From Pseudomonas sp. GOM6 (lineage in GTDB: Bacteria; Pseudomonadota; Gammaproteobacteria; Pseudomonadales; Pseudomonadaceae): DNA of 64,000 nucleotides. The notes under the pieces are model-generated. The model made no database searches. It was not told the origin of the DNA and was given only the letters and a program-made list of their open reading frames with translations. Location of the stretch: NCBI RefSeq assembly GCF_029537485.1, contig NZ_JARPUS010000006.1, forward strand, positions 62,001-126,000. The letters run 5' to 3'. The position numbers were made by a program, and so were the translations under genes. Below are positions 46,401-56,167 of this stretch, piece after piece; the first letter of the stretch is position 1, and the number at the start of each line of letters is the position of its first letter.

Positions 46401-47758
46401 CGGCCATCGACGCCCGCACTCAGGTCCTGCTGATCGACGATGACGAGCACCTGCGCCAGGCCCTGGCGCAGACCCTCGATCTGGCCGGCCTGCAGGTGCA
46501 GGTCCTCGCCGATGCCCGTGACCTGCCCCAGCGCATCCCTGCCGATTGGCCCGGGGTGGTGGTCAGCGATATCCGCATGCCCGGCATCGACGGCCTGCAA
46601 CTGCTGGCGCAGTTGCGCGAACGCGATCCGGAACTGCCCGTACTGCTGATCACCGGCCACGGCGATGTGCCGCTGGCGGTACAGGCCATGCGCGCCGGCG
46701 CCTACGACTTCCTGGAAAAGCCCTTTGCCAGTGAGGCTCTGCTCGACAGCGTGCGCCGCGCCCTGGAACTGCGCCGCCTGGTACTGGACAACCGCAGTCT
46801 GCGTCTGGCTCTGGCGGATCGCCAGGAACTGGGCGCGCGCCTGCTGGGACAATGCGCGCCCATGCAGCGCCTGCGCGAACAGGTGGGTGCGCTCGCGGCG
46901 ATCCACACCGACGTGCTGATCCTCGGCGAAACCGGCGCCGGCAAGGAGGTGGTCGCGCGCGCCCTGCACGACCTGTCGGCGCGCAAGCATGGCCCCTTCG
47001 TCGCCATCAACGCCGGCGCGTTGGCCGAGTCCGTGGTCGAGAGTGAGCTGTTCGGTCACGAGGCTGGCGCCTTTACCGGCGCGCAGAAGCGCCGCATCGG
47101 CAAGTTCGAGTTCGCCAACGGCGGCACCCTGTTCCTCGACGAGATCGAGAGCATGAGCCCGGATATCCAGGTCAAGCTGCTGCGCCTGCTGCAGGAACGT
47201 GTGGTCGAACGGCTCGGCGGCAACCAGCTGATCCCCCTGGATATCCGGGTAATCGCCGCCACCAAGGAAGACCTGCGCATCGCCGCCGACCAGGGCCGCT
47301 TCCGCGCCGACCTGTACTACCGCCTCAACGTCGCGCCGCTGCGTATTCCACCACTGCGCGAACGCGGCGAAGACATCCTCCTGCTGTTCCAGCACCTGGC
47401 CGAGGCCGCCAGCCAGCGCCATGGATTGCCACCACGCAGCCTGCAGCCGGGGCAGCGCGCACAACTGCTGAGCCACGACTGGCCCGGTAATGTGCGCGAG
47501 TTGCAGAACGCGGCCGAACGCTTCGCGATGGGCCTGGAGCTCGGCCTGCAACAGCCTGGCCCGCTGTCTAGCCAGCACTCCGGGCAGAGCCTCGGCGAGC
47601 AGGTCGACGCCTACGAGCGCGCGCTGATTAGCGCCGAAATGGCCAAAGAGCATGGCTCCCTGCGTAGCCTGGCCGAGGCCCTGGGCCTGCCGCGCAAGAC
47701 CCTGCACGACAAGCTGCGCAAGCATGGCCTGGCCTGGGGCGGCGAAGAACAGGACTGA
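46397..47758 (+). CDS. dctD: DctD-type sigma-54-dependent response regulator
   Basis: A 453-residue NtrC-family activator. The receiver has Asp near 57 in VVVSDIRMPGIDG and Lys in FLEKPFAS. The AAA+ domain has Walker A LGETGAGKEVVARALH, the sigma-54 contact loop GAFTGA (near 223), Walker B GGTLFLDEIESMS and the sensor region WPGNVRELQNAAERFAMG. The C-terminal Fis-type HTH is SLRSLAEALGLPRKTLHDKL. It should activate RpoN-dependent dicarboxylate transporter genes, which are not adjacent: the arc operon follows directly, unlike PAO1 where dctPQM come next. Confidence 0.92.
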   Translation: MTAIDARTQVLLIDDDEHLRQALAQTLDLAGLQVQVLADARDLPQRIPADWPGVVVSDIRMPGIDGLQLLAQLRERDPELPVLLITGHGDVPLAVQAMRAGAYDFLEKPFASEALLDSVRRALELRRLVLDNRSLRLALADRQELGARLLGQCAPMQRLREQVGALAAIHTDVLILGETGAGKEVVARALHDLSARKHGPFVAINAGALAESVVESELFGHEAGAFTGAQKRRIGKFEFANGGTLFLDEIESMSPDIQVKLLRLLQERVVERLGGNQLIPLDIRVIAATKEDLRIAADQGRFRADLYYRLNVAPLRIPPLRERGEDILLLFQHLAEAASQRHGLPPRSLQPGQRAQLLSHDWPGNVRELQNAAERFAMGLELGLQQPGPLSSQHSGQSLGEQVDAYERALISAEMAKEHGSLRSLAEALGLPRKTLHDKLRKHGLAWGGEEQD

Positions 47759-47815
47759 GTCAGGCCACTGGCCAGCTAACGCCCCTATCTCAGCCTAAGA
47801 CCAGCGCCCGCCGCC

Positions 47816-47845
47816 ATCGCCTGAAGAGGCGATCTATATTTCTAT
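47816..47845 (+). terminator. Weak terminator after dctBD
   Basis: ATCGCCT, loop GAAG, AGGCGAT followed by the U-rich CTATATTTCT. The stem is short (7 bp), so confidence is moderate. Confidence 0.5.
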
Positions 47846-47881
47846 TCGCGTTAAATAACTTTTCATTTATCGCGAAGTTAT
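47845..47881. promoter_or_regulatory. Nested inverted repeats in the arcD upstream region
   Basis: TTCGCG (47845-47850) faces CGCGAA (47871-47876), and ATAACTT (47855-47861) faces AAGTTAT (47875-47881), in a locally AT-rich block about 270 bp before arcD. Could be an ArgR- or other-factor operator; no clear TGTCGC half-sites are seen. Confidence 0.35.
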
Positions 47882-48067
47882 AAATCTGCAAATTGCCAAC
47901 ACGAATAATCGCCTCACAACTGAAACTTGCGAGCGATAAATACTGAACTAGCTTTTCCTCAAGGCACCTCCTGAAGGTGCTGCCACGGCCATCTATCTCG
48001 GCGCTCCCGTGCAATTCTGTGCCAGCCGTAGTACGAGACATTAGCGACGGCAATGGCTGACCGACTA

Positions 48068-48081
48068 TTGACCGAAGTCAA
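48068..48081 (+). promoter_or_regulatory. ANR/FNR box upstream of arcD
   Basis: TTGACCGAAGTCAA is a perfect dyad of the ANR/FNR type (TTGAT-N4-ATCAA), centred 70 bp before the arcD ATG. This placement suits an oxygen-limitation-activated promoter with its start near 48116. Confidence 0.82.
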
Positions 48082-48144
48082 CACCTCTTTTGCCAATAGC
48101 GCGCCCAATAGTTGCCACTCTGCTCCGCACACTGGAGGTGTTGG

Positions 48145-49572
48145 ATGTCTGACTCAGCAAACAAACTCAAGTTGGGTGCGTTAATTGCCCTGGTCATCGG
48201 TTCCATGGTCGGCGGCGGAATCTTCTCCCTGCCGCAGAACATCGCTGCCAGCGCTGGTGCCGGCGCCACCCTGATCGGCTGGCTGATCACTGGCGTCGGC
48301 ATGCTGACCCTGGCCTTCGTGTTCCAGACCCTGGCCAACCGCAAGCCCGAGCTCGACGGCGGTGTCTACGCCTATGCCAAGGCCGGTTTCGGCGACTACA
48401 TGGGCTTCTCCTCGGCCTGGGGCTACTGGATCAGCGCCTGGATCGGCAACGTCAGCTACATGGTGCTGCTGTTCTCCACCCTCGGCTACTTCTTCCCGGT
48501 GTTCGGCGAGGGCAACACCCTGCCGGCGATCATCTGCGCCTCGATCCTGCTGTGGCTGCTGCACTTCCTGGTGCTGCGCGGGATCAAGGAAGCGGCCTTC
48601 ATCAATACCGTGACAACCATCGCCAAGATGGTGCCGCTGGCGCTGTTCATCGTGATCGCCGCCATCGCCTTCCAGTTCGATGTGTTCACCACCGACTTCT
48701 GGGCCGCCGGCAACAGCGACCTAGGCACTGTGATGGATCAGGTGCGCAACATGATGCTGGTCACCGTCTGGGTGTTCATCGGCATCGAGGGCGCCAGCAT
48801 CTTCTCCGCCCGCGCCGAGAAACGCAGCGACGTGGGCAAGGCCACAGTGATCGGCTTCGTCGCCGTGCTCCTGCTGCTGGTGCTGGTCAACGTGCTGAGC
48901 CAGGGCATCATGGCCCAGGCCGAGCTGGCGGGGCTGAAGAACCCCTCCATGGCCGGCGTGCTGGAGCAGGTGGTCGGCCCCTGGGGCGCCCAGCTGATCT
49001 CCATCGGCCTGCTGGTGTCGCTGGCCGGGGCGCTGCTGTCGTGGACCCTGCTCTGCGCGGAGATCATCTTCTCCTCGGCCAAGGACCACACCATGCCGGA
49101 GTTCCTGCGCAAGGAGAACGCCAACCAGGTGCCGGCCAACGCCCTGTGGCTGACCAACGGGCTGATCCAGCTGTTCCTCATCATCACCCTGTTCAACAGC
49201 TCGACCTACCTGAGCCTGCTGTACCTGGCCACCTCGATGATCCTGGTGCCTTACTTCTGGTCCAGCGCCTACGCCCTGTTGCTGGCCTGGCGCGGCGAAA
49301 CTTACGAGAGCGGTAGCGGCGAACGCAACAAGGACCTGCTGATCGCCCTAGTCTCGTCCCTCTACGCCATCTGGCTGGTGTATGCCGCCGGCGTGCAGTA
49401 CCTGCTGCTGTCCGCCCTGCTCTATGCACCGGGCGTCATCCTGTTCGCCAAGGCCAAGCGCGAACTGGGCCAACCCGTGTTCACCAACATCGAGAAGCTC
49501 ATCTTCGCCGTTGTCCTGATCGGCGCCGCCATCGCCGCCTATGGCCTGTATGACGGCTTCCTCAGCCTCTAA
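48145..49572 (+). CDS. arcD: ArcD, arginine:ornithine antiporter
   Basis: A 475-residue APC-family membrane antiporter exchanging arginine for ornithine. About 12 helices. KLKLGALIALVIGSMVGGGI holds the family substrate loop, followed by FSLPQNIAASAGAGATLIGW and RKPELDGGVYAYAKAGFGDY. The start at 48145 has GGAGGTG six bases before it. First gene of arcDABC, which yields ATP from arginine without oxygen. Confidence 0.96.
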   Translation: MSDSANKLKLGALIALVIGSMVGGGIFSLPQNIAASAGAGATLIGWLITGVGMLTLAFVFQTLANRKPELDGGVYAYAKAGFGDYMGFSSAWGYWISAWIGNVSYMVLLFSTLGYFFPVFGEGNTLPAIICASILLWLLHFLVLRGIKEAAFINTVTTIAKMVPLALFIVIAAIAFQFDVFTTDFWAAGNSDLGTVMDQVRNMMLVTVWVFIGIEGASIFSARAEKRSDVGKATVIGFVAVLLLLVLVNVLSQGIMAQAELAGLKNPSMAGVLEQVVGPWGAQLISIGLLVSLAGALLSWTLLCAEIIFSSAKDHTMPEFLRKENANQVPANALWLTNGLIQLFLIITLFNSSTYLSLLYLATSMILVPYFWSSAYALLLAWRGETYESGSGERNKDLLIALVSSLYAIWLVYAAGVQYLLLSALLYAPGVILFAKAKRELGQPVFTNIEKLIFAVVLIGAAIAAYGLYDGFLSL

Positions 49573-49590
49573 TCCGAGAAGGAGTTCGAC

Positions 49591-50841
49591 ATGTCCAAGA
49601 AAGCCCTAGGCGTCCATTCCGAGGCCGGCAAACTGCACAAGGTCATGGTGTGCTCGCCGGGCCTGGCGCACCTGCGCCTGACCCCCAACAACTGCGATGA
49701 ACTGCTGTTCGACGACGTGATCTGGGTCTCCCAGGCCAAGCGCGACCACTTCGACTTCATGACCAAGATGCGCGAGCGCGGCGTCGAGGTGGTGGAGATG
49801 CACAATCTGCTCGAAGAAACGGTGCAGAACCCCGAGGCCCTGAAGTGGATCCTCGACCGCAAGATCACCCCCAACAGCGTCGGCCTCGGCCTGCAGGGCG
49901 AGGTACGTGCCTTTATCGAAAGCCTGGAGCCGCGCAAGATCGCCGAGTTCCTGATTGGCGGCGTGTCCGGCGCGGACCTGATCAAATACAAGGCCTCCGA
50001 GGAAGCCAAGATGTTCGCCGCCTACCTGGGCGAATCCAGCTTCCTCTTCCCGCCGCTGCCCAATACCCAGTTCACCCGTGACACCACCTGCTGGATCTAT
50101 GGCGGCGTCACCCTCAACCCCATGTACTGGCCGGCTCGGCGCCAGGAAACCCTGCTGGCCAGTGCCATCTACAAGTACCACCCGGACTTCATCCATGAAG
50201 ACTTCCAGATCTGGTACGGCGACCCGGACAAGGACCACGGCGCCGCCACCCTTGAAGGCGGCGATGTGATGCCAATCGGCAACGGCACCGTGCTGATCGG
50301 CATGGGCGAGCGCAGCTCGCACCAGGCGATCGGTCAGGTGGCCAAGGCCCTGTTCGACAAGGGCGCGGCGGAGCGGGTGGTGGTCGCCGGCCTCGGCAAA
50401 TCGCGCGCGGCCATGCACCTGGACACCGTGTTCAGCTTCTGCGACCGCGACCTGGTCACAGTCTTCCCCGACGTGGCCTACAACATCGTGCCCTTCGTGC
50501 TTCGCCCGGACGAGAGCAAGCCAGGCGGCATCGACGTGCGCCGTGAAGACAAGTCGTTCATCGACGTGGTCGCCGAATCACTCAACCTGAAGAAACTGCG
50601 CGTAGTGGAAACCGGCGGCGATAGCTTCGAAGCCGAGCGCGAACAGTGGGACGACGGCAACAACGTGGTCTGCCTGGAGCCCGGCGTGGTGGTCGGCTAT
50701 GACCGCAACACCTACACCAACACCCTGCTGCGCAAGGCCGGTATCGAAGTGGTCACCATCAGCGCCAGCGAATTGGGCCGCGGCCGCGGCGGTGGCCATT
50801 GCATGACCTGCCCGATCATCCGCGACCCCATCGACTATTGA
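49591..50841 (+). CDS. arcA: ArcA, arginine deiminase
   Basis: A 416-residue cytoplasmic enzyme converting arginine to citrulline and ammonia. Catalytic residues lie in [17 protein letters not shown] (Asp), [20 protein letters not shown] (Glu), [16 protein letters not shown] (His, Asp) and [16 protein letters not shown] (Cys nucleophile). Full family length. 18 bp after arcD with AGAAGGAG before the ATG. Confidence 0.97.
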   Translation: MSKKALGVHSEAGKLHKVMVCSPGLAHLRLTPNNCDELLFDDVIWVSQAKRDHFDFMTKMRERGVEVVEMHNLLEETVQNPEALKWILDRKITPNSVGLGLQGEVRAFIESLEPRKIAEFLIGGVSGADLIKYKASEEAKMFAAYLGESSFLFPPLPNTQFTRDTTCWIYGGVTLNPMYWPARRQETLLASAIYKYHPDFIHEDFQIWYGDPDKDHGAATLEGGDVMPIGNGTVLIGMGERSSHQAIGQVAKALFDKGAAERVVVAGLGKSRAAMHLDTVFSFCDRDLVTVFPDVAYNIVPFVLRPDESKPGGIDVRREDKSFIDVVAESLNLKKLRVVETGGDSFEAEREQWDDGNNVVCLEPGVVVGYDRNTYTNTLLRKAGIEVVTISASELGRGRGGGHCMTCPIIRDPIDY

Positions 50842-50931
50842 TGCCACCCACAGCGGCCCGCACCAGGGCCGCCGTCCACGCCGGGCTTAAGCAGTACCGG
50901 CGCTAACGCTTTTCTCAAGAGGAATTTCGTC

Positions 50932-51942
50932 ATGGCTTTCAACATGCACAACCGCAACCTGCTCAGCCTGATGCATCACAGCACCCGCGAGCTGCGCTAC
51001 CTGCTCGACCTCTCGCGCGACCTCAAGCGCGCCAAGTACACCGGCACCGAACAGCCGCACCTGCTGCGCAAAAACATCGCACTGATCTTCGAGAAGACCT
51101 CCACCCGTACCCGCTGCGCCTTCGAAGTCGCCGCCTATGACCAGGGCGCCAACGTCACCTACATCGACCCGGGCTCCTCGCAGATCGGCCACAAGGAGTC
51201 GATGAAGGACACCGCCCGCGTGCTCGGGCGCATGTACGACGCCATCGAGTACCGCGGCTTCAAGCAGGAAATCGTCGAGGAGCTGGCCAGCTATGCCGGC
51301 GTGCCGGTGTTCAACGGCCTGACCGACGAATACCACCCGACCCAGATGCTGGCCGATGTGCTGACCATGCGCGAGCACAGCGACAAGCCGTTGCACGACA
51401 TCAGCTACGCCTACCTGGGTGACGCCCGCAACAACATGGGCAACTCGCTGCTGCTGATCGGCGCCAAACTCGGTATGGACGTGCGCATCGCCGCGCCCAA
51501 GACCCTGTGGCCAACCGATGAGCATGTGGCTGCATGCAAGAAATTTGCAGAAGAAAGTGGTGCGCGCATCACCCTCACCGAAGACGTCAAGGAAGCGGTC
51601 AAGGGCGTCGACTTCGTCCACACCGATGTCTGGGTGTCCATGGGCGAGCCGGTCGAAGCCTGGGGTGAGCGTATCCAGGAACTCCTGCCCTATCAGGTCA
51701 ACATGGACGTGATGAAGGCCACCGGCAACCCGCGCGCCAAGTTCATGCACTGCCTGCCGGCCTTCCACAACAGCGAAACCAAGGTCGGCAAGCAGATCGC
51801 CGAACAGTACCCGCACCTGAAGAACGGTATCGAAGTCACCGAGGACGTGTTCGAGTCACCCTACTGCATCGCCTTCGAACAGGCGGAGAACCGCATGCAT
51901 ACCATCAAGGCGATTCTGGTCTCCACGCTCGCTGACGTTTGA
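50932..51942 (+). CDS. arcB: ArcB, catabolic ornithine carbamoyltransferase
   Basis: A 336-residue enzyme that phosphorolyses citrulline to ornithine and carbamoyl phosphate. [16 protein letters not shown] binds carbamoyl phosphate, [18 protein letters not shown] follows, and [15 protein letters not shown] carries the catalytic Cys. The placement in arcDABC identifies it as the catabolic rather than anabolic (ArgF) form. The 90-bp gap from arcA ends in AAGAGGAA before the ATG. Confidence 0.97.
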   Translation: MAFNMHNRNLLSLMHHSTRELRYLLDLSRDLKRAKYTGTEQPHLLRKNIALIFEKTSTRTRCAFEVAAYDQGANVTYIDPGSSQIGHKESMKDTARVLGRMYDAIEYRGFKQEIVEELASYAGVPVFNGLTDEYHPTQMLADVLTMREHSDKPLHDISYAYLGDARNNMGNSLLLIGAKLGMDVRIAAPKTLWPTDEHVAACKKFAEESGARITLTEDVKEAVKGVDFVHTDVWVSMGEPVEAWGERIQELLPYQVNMDVMKATGNPRAKFMHCLPAFHNSETKVGKQIAEQYPHLKNGIEVTEDVFESPYCIAFEQAENRMHTIKAILVSTLADV

Positions 51943-51964
51943 CCCCAAGGCCACGCGCTTGCCT

Positions 51965-52145
51965 CCCCTCGCCCGCTCGCGGGAGAGGGGCCAGGGGAGA
52001 GGGTCGCTCAGAGCGGCCTGCCCTGCCCTCTCTACTAGGCGTGCCCCTAATAAATGGAAGAGGGGGCGTTCGCTAATCAGAACGTAGCCCGGATGAAATT
52101 CGGGGCGGCAAGCCCTACAGAACTCCCGGATTTCATCCGGGCCAC
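51965..52145. repeat. Two palindromic repeat elements between arcB and arcC
   Basis: The 259-bp arcB-arcC gap contains CCCCTCGCCCGC facing GCGGGAGAGGGG (51965-51990). It also holds a longer inverted repeat with 16-base arms, GTAGCCCGGATGAAAT (52084-52099) and ATTTCATCCGGGCCAC (52130-52145), with one mismatch. Both look like dispersed intergenic elements inserted in an operon that is tight elsewhere. Confidence 0.75.
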
Positions 52146-52201
52146 ACATGGACAGCACCCTCTCCTGAAGGGGGCAGGGCCACATCTCAAGGAGAACCAA
52201 C

Positions 52202-53128
52202 ATGCGACTAGTCATCGCCCTGGGCGGCAACGCCCTACTGCGCCGTGGCGAGGCCATGACCGCAGACAACCAGCGCGCCAACGTACGCATTGCCTGCGAG
52301 CAGATCGCCAAAGTGGCGCCAGGCAACGAACTGGTGATCGCCCACGGTAATGGTCCGCAGGTGGGCCTGCTGGCTCTGCAGGGCGCGGCCTACGACGCGG
52401 CCAACCCCTACCCGCTGGACGTGCTCGGTGCCGAGACCGAAGGCATGATCGGCTACATGATCGAGCAGGAACTGGGCAACCTGCTGCCGTTCGAGGTGCC
52501 TTTCGCCACCATCCTCACCCAGGTCGAGGTCGACAGTGCCGACCCGGCCTTCAAGACGCCGACCAAGCCGATCGGCCCGGTCTACCCGAAGGAAGAAGCC
52601 GAGCGCCTGGCCGCCGAGAAGGGCTGGAGCATCGCCCCGGACGGCGACAAGTTCCGTCGCGTGGTGGCCAGCCCCCGGCCACAGCGCATCTTCGAGATCC
52701 GCCCGATCAAATGGCTGCTGGAAAAAGGCAGTGTGGTGATCTGCGCCGGTGGTGGCGGCATCCCCACGATGTATGAGGACGGCAAGCTGCAGGGTGTCGA
52801 AGCGGTGATCGACAAGGATCTGTGCTCGGCACTGCTGGCCGAACAGCTGGCCTGCGACCTGCTGGTGATCGCCACCGATGTGGATGCCGCCTACATCGAC
52901 TGGAGCAAGCCGACCCAAAAGGCCATCGCCCAGGCCCATCCGGACGAACTGGAGCGCCTCGGCTTCGCCGCCGGCTCCATGGGCCCCAAGGTCATGGCCG
53001 CCTGCGAGTTCGCCCGCAACACCGGGAAAGTCGCCGTAATCGGCTCGCTGGCCAATATCGAGGCCATCGTCCAGGGCACCTCTGGCACCCGCGTCAGTAC
53101 CGCCGAGCCAGGCCTGAGCTATCGCTAA
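52202..53128 (+). CDS. arcC: ArcC, carbamate kinase
   Basis: A 308-residue kinase making ATP from carbamoyl phosphate and [23 protein letters not shown] and [17 protein letters not shown] are the nucleotide/phosphate loops, with [47 protein letters not shown] and [20 protein letters not shown]. Last gene of arcDABC. CAAGGAGAACCAAC precedes the ATG. A GTGACC-TTGC-GGTCAC hairpin downstream (53180-53195) may end the transcript. Confidence 0.97.
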   Translation: MRLVIALGGNALLRRGEAMTADNQRANVRIACEQIAKVAPGNELVIAHGNGPQVGLLALQGAAYDAANPYPLDVLGAETEGMIGYMIEQELGNLLPFEVPFATILTQVEVDSADPAFKTPTKPIGPVYPKEEAERLAAEKGWSIAPDGDKFRRVVASPRPQRIFEIRPIKWLLEKGSVVICAGGGGIPTMYEDGKLQGVEAVIDKDLCSALLAEQLACDLLVIATDVDAAYIDWSKPTQKAIAQAHPDELERLGFAAGSMGPKVMAACEFARNTGKVAVIGSLANIEAIVQGTSGTRVSTAEPGLSYR

Positions 53129-53335
53129 GCGCGGAGGCACGGACGCCTCAACTCCTTCTGCCGATGTCACAACGCGGAGTGACCTTGCGGTCACGAACTG
53201 CGTCACTCAGTCATTCCGATTCATTTTGAGTCGCCACCCGGCAGCTGCCGCCTGGCTATAGCGGTTATTGCTCCATTACCCGGCAATGACGGCACGCCTC
53301 TTCCAGGCCCGGAGCGATCGAAGGAGTTCTGTGTG

Positions 53336-55219
53336 ATGTCTCGTCTTCCCGTCATCGTCGGCTTCGGCGGCTACAACGCCGCCGGCAGAAGCTCGTTCCA
53401 CCATGGTTTCCGCCGTATCGTTCAGGAGTCCCTGGACAGTACCAGTCGCCAGGAGACCCTGGCCGGCCTGGCCGTGATGATGCAGCTGGTGCAGGTGGTC
53501 GACGGTCAGTACCGCGATCAGGCGGGCAACACCCTGAGCCTGGCCGAGATCGAAAGCCGCTTCTCCGGCGAAATCCTCGACGGCACTCTGGTACGGCGTA
53601 TCGACAAGCGTCTGCTGGACGTCGATGCCGCCCATTGGCAGAAGAACCTCAGCGCCAGCGGCGCGCAGTTCACCACCCTGCGCAAGCACCTGCCGGAGCC
53701 ATTGCCGGCCAGCTGGAACGTCGAGCAACTGGGCGAGCAGCAGGTGCTGGTGACCCTCACCGAAGCCTGCGAATTCAAGGTCGACAGCTACCGCGCACTG
53801 CCGGTGAAGTCCGCCGGCCAGCTGCCCGCCGGCTTCGAGCCCGGCGCCCTGTACAACTCGCACTTCCACCCGCGCGGCCTGCAGCTGGCGGTGGTCGGTG
53901 CCACTGACGCCCTGCGCTCCACCGGCCTGGACTGGCAAACCATCCAGGACCAGGTGCAACCCGATGAAGTCGCCGTGTTCTCCGGCAGCATCATGAGCCA
54001 GCTCGACGAATACGGTTTCGGCGGCATGCTGCAGTCGCGCCTGAAGGGCGGCCGGGTCACCGCCAAACAATGCCCGCTGGGCCTCAACACCATGCCGGCA
54101 GATTTCATCAACGCCTACGTACTGGGCAGCGTCGGCAGCACCGGCAGCGTCACCGGCGCCTGCGCGACCTTCCTCTACAACCTGCAGAAGGCCATCGAGC
54201 AGATCGCCAGCGGCAAGGCCCGCGTCGCCCTGGTCGGCAACGCCGAGGCGCCGATCACCCAGGAGATCATCGACGGCTACGGCGCCATGGGCGCACTGGC
54301 CACCGAAGAGGGCCTGCGCAAGCTCGAAGGCCGCGACGAGGTGGACTTCCGTCGCGCCAGTCGGCCGTTCGGCGACAACTGCGGCTTTACCCTTTCCGAA
54401 TCATGCCAGTACCTGGTGCTGATGGACGACGAACTGGCCCTGCAACTAGGCGCGGATATCCACGGTGCCGTGCCGGATGTGTTCATCAACGCCGACGGTT
54501 TCAAGAAGTCCATCTCCGCGCCCGGCCCGGGCAACTACCTGACCCTGGCCAAGGCCGTGGCCAGCGCCGCCCAGCTGGTCGGCATCGACGCGGTGCGCAC
54601 GCGCAGCTTCGTGCATGCCCACGGCTCCAGCACCCCGGCCAACCGGGTCACCGAATCCGAACTGCTGGATCGGGTCGCCGCCGCCTTCGGCATCGACAAT
54701 TGGCCAATCACCGCGGTCAAGGCCTTCCTCGGCCACTCGCTGGCCACCGCCAGTGGTGATCAGGTGATCGCTGCGCTCGGCACCTTCCGCCACGGTCTGT
54801 TGCCCGGATTGAAGACCATCGACAAGGTCGCCGATGACGTCCATTGCCAGCACTTGAGCCTGGACACGCGAGATCGCCAGATGAGCGAGATGGAAGTCTG
54901 CTTTATCAACTCCAAGGGCTTCGGCGGCAACAACGCCACCGGCGTGGTGCTGGCCCCGCAAGTGGCCGAGCGCATGCTGCGCAAGCGCCATGGCGAGGCC
55001 GCCTATAGCGCCTGGCTGGACAAGCGCGAGGCCACCCGCGCCAGCGCCGCGCGGTACGACCAGCAGGCCCTGCGCGGCCAGTTCGACATCCTCTACAACT
55101 TTGGCCACGACCTGATCGACGATCAGCAGTTGCACTTCAGCGCCGAGGGCATCCAGGTGCCGGGCTTCGCCCAGCCTCTGCGCTACAAGAAGGACGAGCG
55201 CTACAGCGATATGCTGTAA
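53336..55219 (+). CDS. fabY: FabY-type beta-ketoacyl-ACP synthase
   Basis: A 627-residue condensing enzyme. In P. aeruginosa FabY (PA5174, also next to arcC) replaces FabH and condenses acetyl-CoA with malonyl-ACP. The N-terminal extension of about 200 residues (SRLPVIVGFGGYNAAGRSSF) is followed by a thiolase fold with catalytic Cys in SVTGACATFLYNLQKAIEQI, and His residues in FVHAHGSSTPANRVTE and KAFLGHSLATASGDQ. GGNNATGVVLAP is the glycine-rich end. AAGGAG lies before both GTG 53333 and ATG 53336; I use the ATG. Confidence 0.9.
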   Translation: MSRLPVIVGFGGYNAAGRSSFHHGFRRIVQESLDSTSRQETLAGLAVMMQLVQVVDGQYRDQAGNTLSLAEIESRFSGEILDGTLVRRIDKRLLDVDAAHWQKNLSASGAQFTTLRKHLPEPLPASWNVEQLGEQQVLVTLTEACEFKVDSYRALPVKSAGQLPAGFEPGALYNSHFHPRGLQLAVVGATDALRSTGLDWQTIQDQVQPDEVAVFSGSIMSQLDEYGFGGMLQSRLKGGRVTAKQCPLGLNTMPADFINAYVLGSVGSTGSVTGACATFLYNLQKAIEQIASGKARVALVGNAEAPITQEIIDGYGAMGALATEEGLRKLEGRDEVDFRRASRPFGDNCGFTLSESCQYLVLMDDELALQLGADIHGAVPDVFINADGFKKSISAPGPGNYLTLAKAVASAAQLVGIDAVRTRSFVHAHGSSTPANRVTESELLDRVAAAFGIDNWPITAVKAFLGHSLATASGDQVIAALGTFRHGLLPGLKTIDKVADDVHCQHLSLDTRDRQMSEMEVCFINSKGFGGNNATGVVLAPQVAERMLRKRHGEAAYSAWLDKREATRASAARYDQQALRGQFDILYNFGHDLIDDQQLHFSAEGIQVPGFAQPLRYKKDERYSDML

Positions 55220-55224
55220 GCCGC

Positions 55225-55328
55225 GTAGGTTGGTTAACCGCCTGCGGCGTAACCCAGCGATGAGTCATACAGGTGGAGATGAGGCCCTTGCTTCATCGCC
55301 GGGTTTCGCGGTGCTCTACCCAGCCGAC
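55225..55328. repeat. Imperfect palindromic repeat between fabY and cysQ
   Basis: The outer arms start GTAGGTTGG and end CCAGCCGAC, and the inner arms are GCGTAACCCAGCGATGA and TCATCGCCGGGTTTCGC. It shares its sequence logic with the perfect palindrome at 3618-3689. Located between convergent genes, it may also serve as a transcript end. Confidence 0.7.
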
Positions 55329-55345
55329 GAAACACCCTGAGGCCA

Positions 55346-56167
55346 TCAATCCAGCGCACGGGCCAGCTGGATCAGCTCGGCGCGCCAGGCCGCTGCCTGT
55401 GGCAAGCCGAGGAAGGACGGGTTGAGGTAACTCTCGCGCGCCTCGTAGGTCAGCGCCTCACCCTTGAGATCGAGCACTTCGCCACCGGCGCCTTCCAGAA
55501 CGCCCTGGGCCGCTGCAGTATCCCACTGCGAAGTGGGCGCCAGACGCGGATAGCAATCGGCATTGCCTTCGGCCAGCAGGCAGAACTTCAGCGAGCTGCC
55601 GATATTGGCCAGCTGCAAGTCGCCGAAACGTTCGGACAGACCTGCCAGCAAACGTTCCTGGGCCGGGCTGGAGTGGCGCTTGCTGGCCACCAGGGTAAAG
55701 GCCTCGGCAGGCGCCAGGCGCACACTGATGGCCTGGGCCTCACCACCGGCCTCCTGACGCCAGGCGCCCAGGCCGGCACCACCAAAATAGCAGCACCCTG
55801 TGGCCGGGATGCCGACCACGCCCAGCACCACGCGACCGCGCTCGATCAGGGCGACATTGACGGTGAACTCCTCGCTGCCGGCAATGAACTCCTTGGTACC
55901 GTCCAGCGGGTCGACCAGCCACCAGCGTTGCCATTGCGCGCGCTCGCTCAGCGGGATGACGCTGTCTTCCTCGGACAACACCGGCACCTCGGGCGCCAGC
56001 TCGCGCAGGCCCGCGGCGAGAATCTCATGGGCGGCCAGATCGGCGGCCGTCACGGGAGAGGCGTCGGCCTTTTCGGCTACCGCCACGTCGTTGCGCCAGT
56101 GCGGCAGGGTGGCCTGGCCGGCACGCTGAACCAGTTCGATCAGCGCCGGCAGATAGGGATGACTCAC
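55346..56167 (-). CDS. cysQ: CysQ, 3'(2'),5'-bisphosphate nucleotidase
   Basis: A 273-residue Mg-dependent phosphatase of the inositol monophosphatase superfamily, removing the 3' phosphate of PAP formed during sulfate assimilation. VLSEEDSVI and WWLVDPLDGTKEFIAGSEEF are the metal-binding motifs, and SQWDTAAAQGVLEGAGGEVL is the second. ATGA overlap with the upstream nudE stop. The order fabY-cysQ-nudE-yrfG matches P. aeruginosa. Confidence 0.94.
   Translation of the reverse strand: MSHPYLPALIELVQRAGQATLPHWRNDVAVAEKADASPVTAADLAAHEILAAGLRELAPEVPVLSEEDSVIPLSERAQWQRWWLVDPLDGTKEFIAGSEEFTVNVALIERGRVVLGVVGIPATGCCYFGGAGLGAWRQEAGGEAQAISVRLAPAEAFTLVASKRHSSPAQERLLAGLSERFGDLQLANIGSSLKFCLLAEGNADCYPRLAPTSQWDTAAAQGVLEGAGGEVLDLKGEALTYEARESYLNPSFLGLPQAAAWRAELIQLARALD

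Noticed and set aside
51957..52145. Possible CRISPR-like array in the arcB-arcC gap
   Set aside because: The repeats are inverted and of two different types, not regularly spaced direct repeats, and no cas genes are present.
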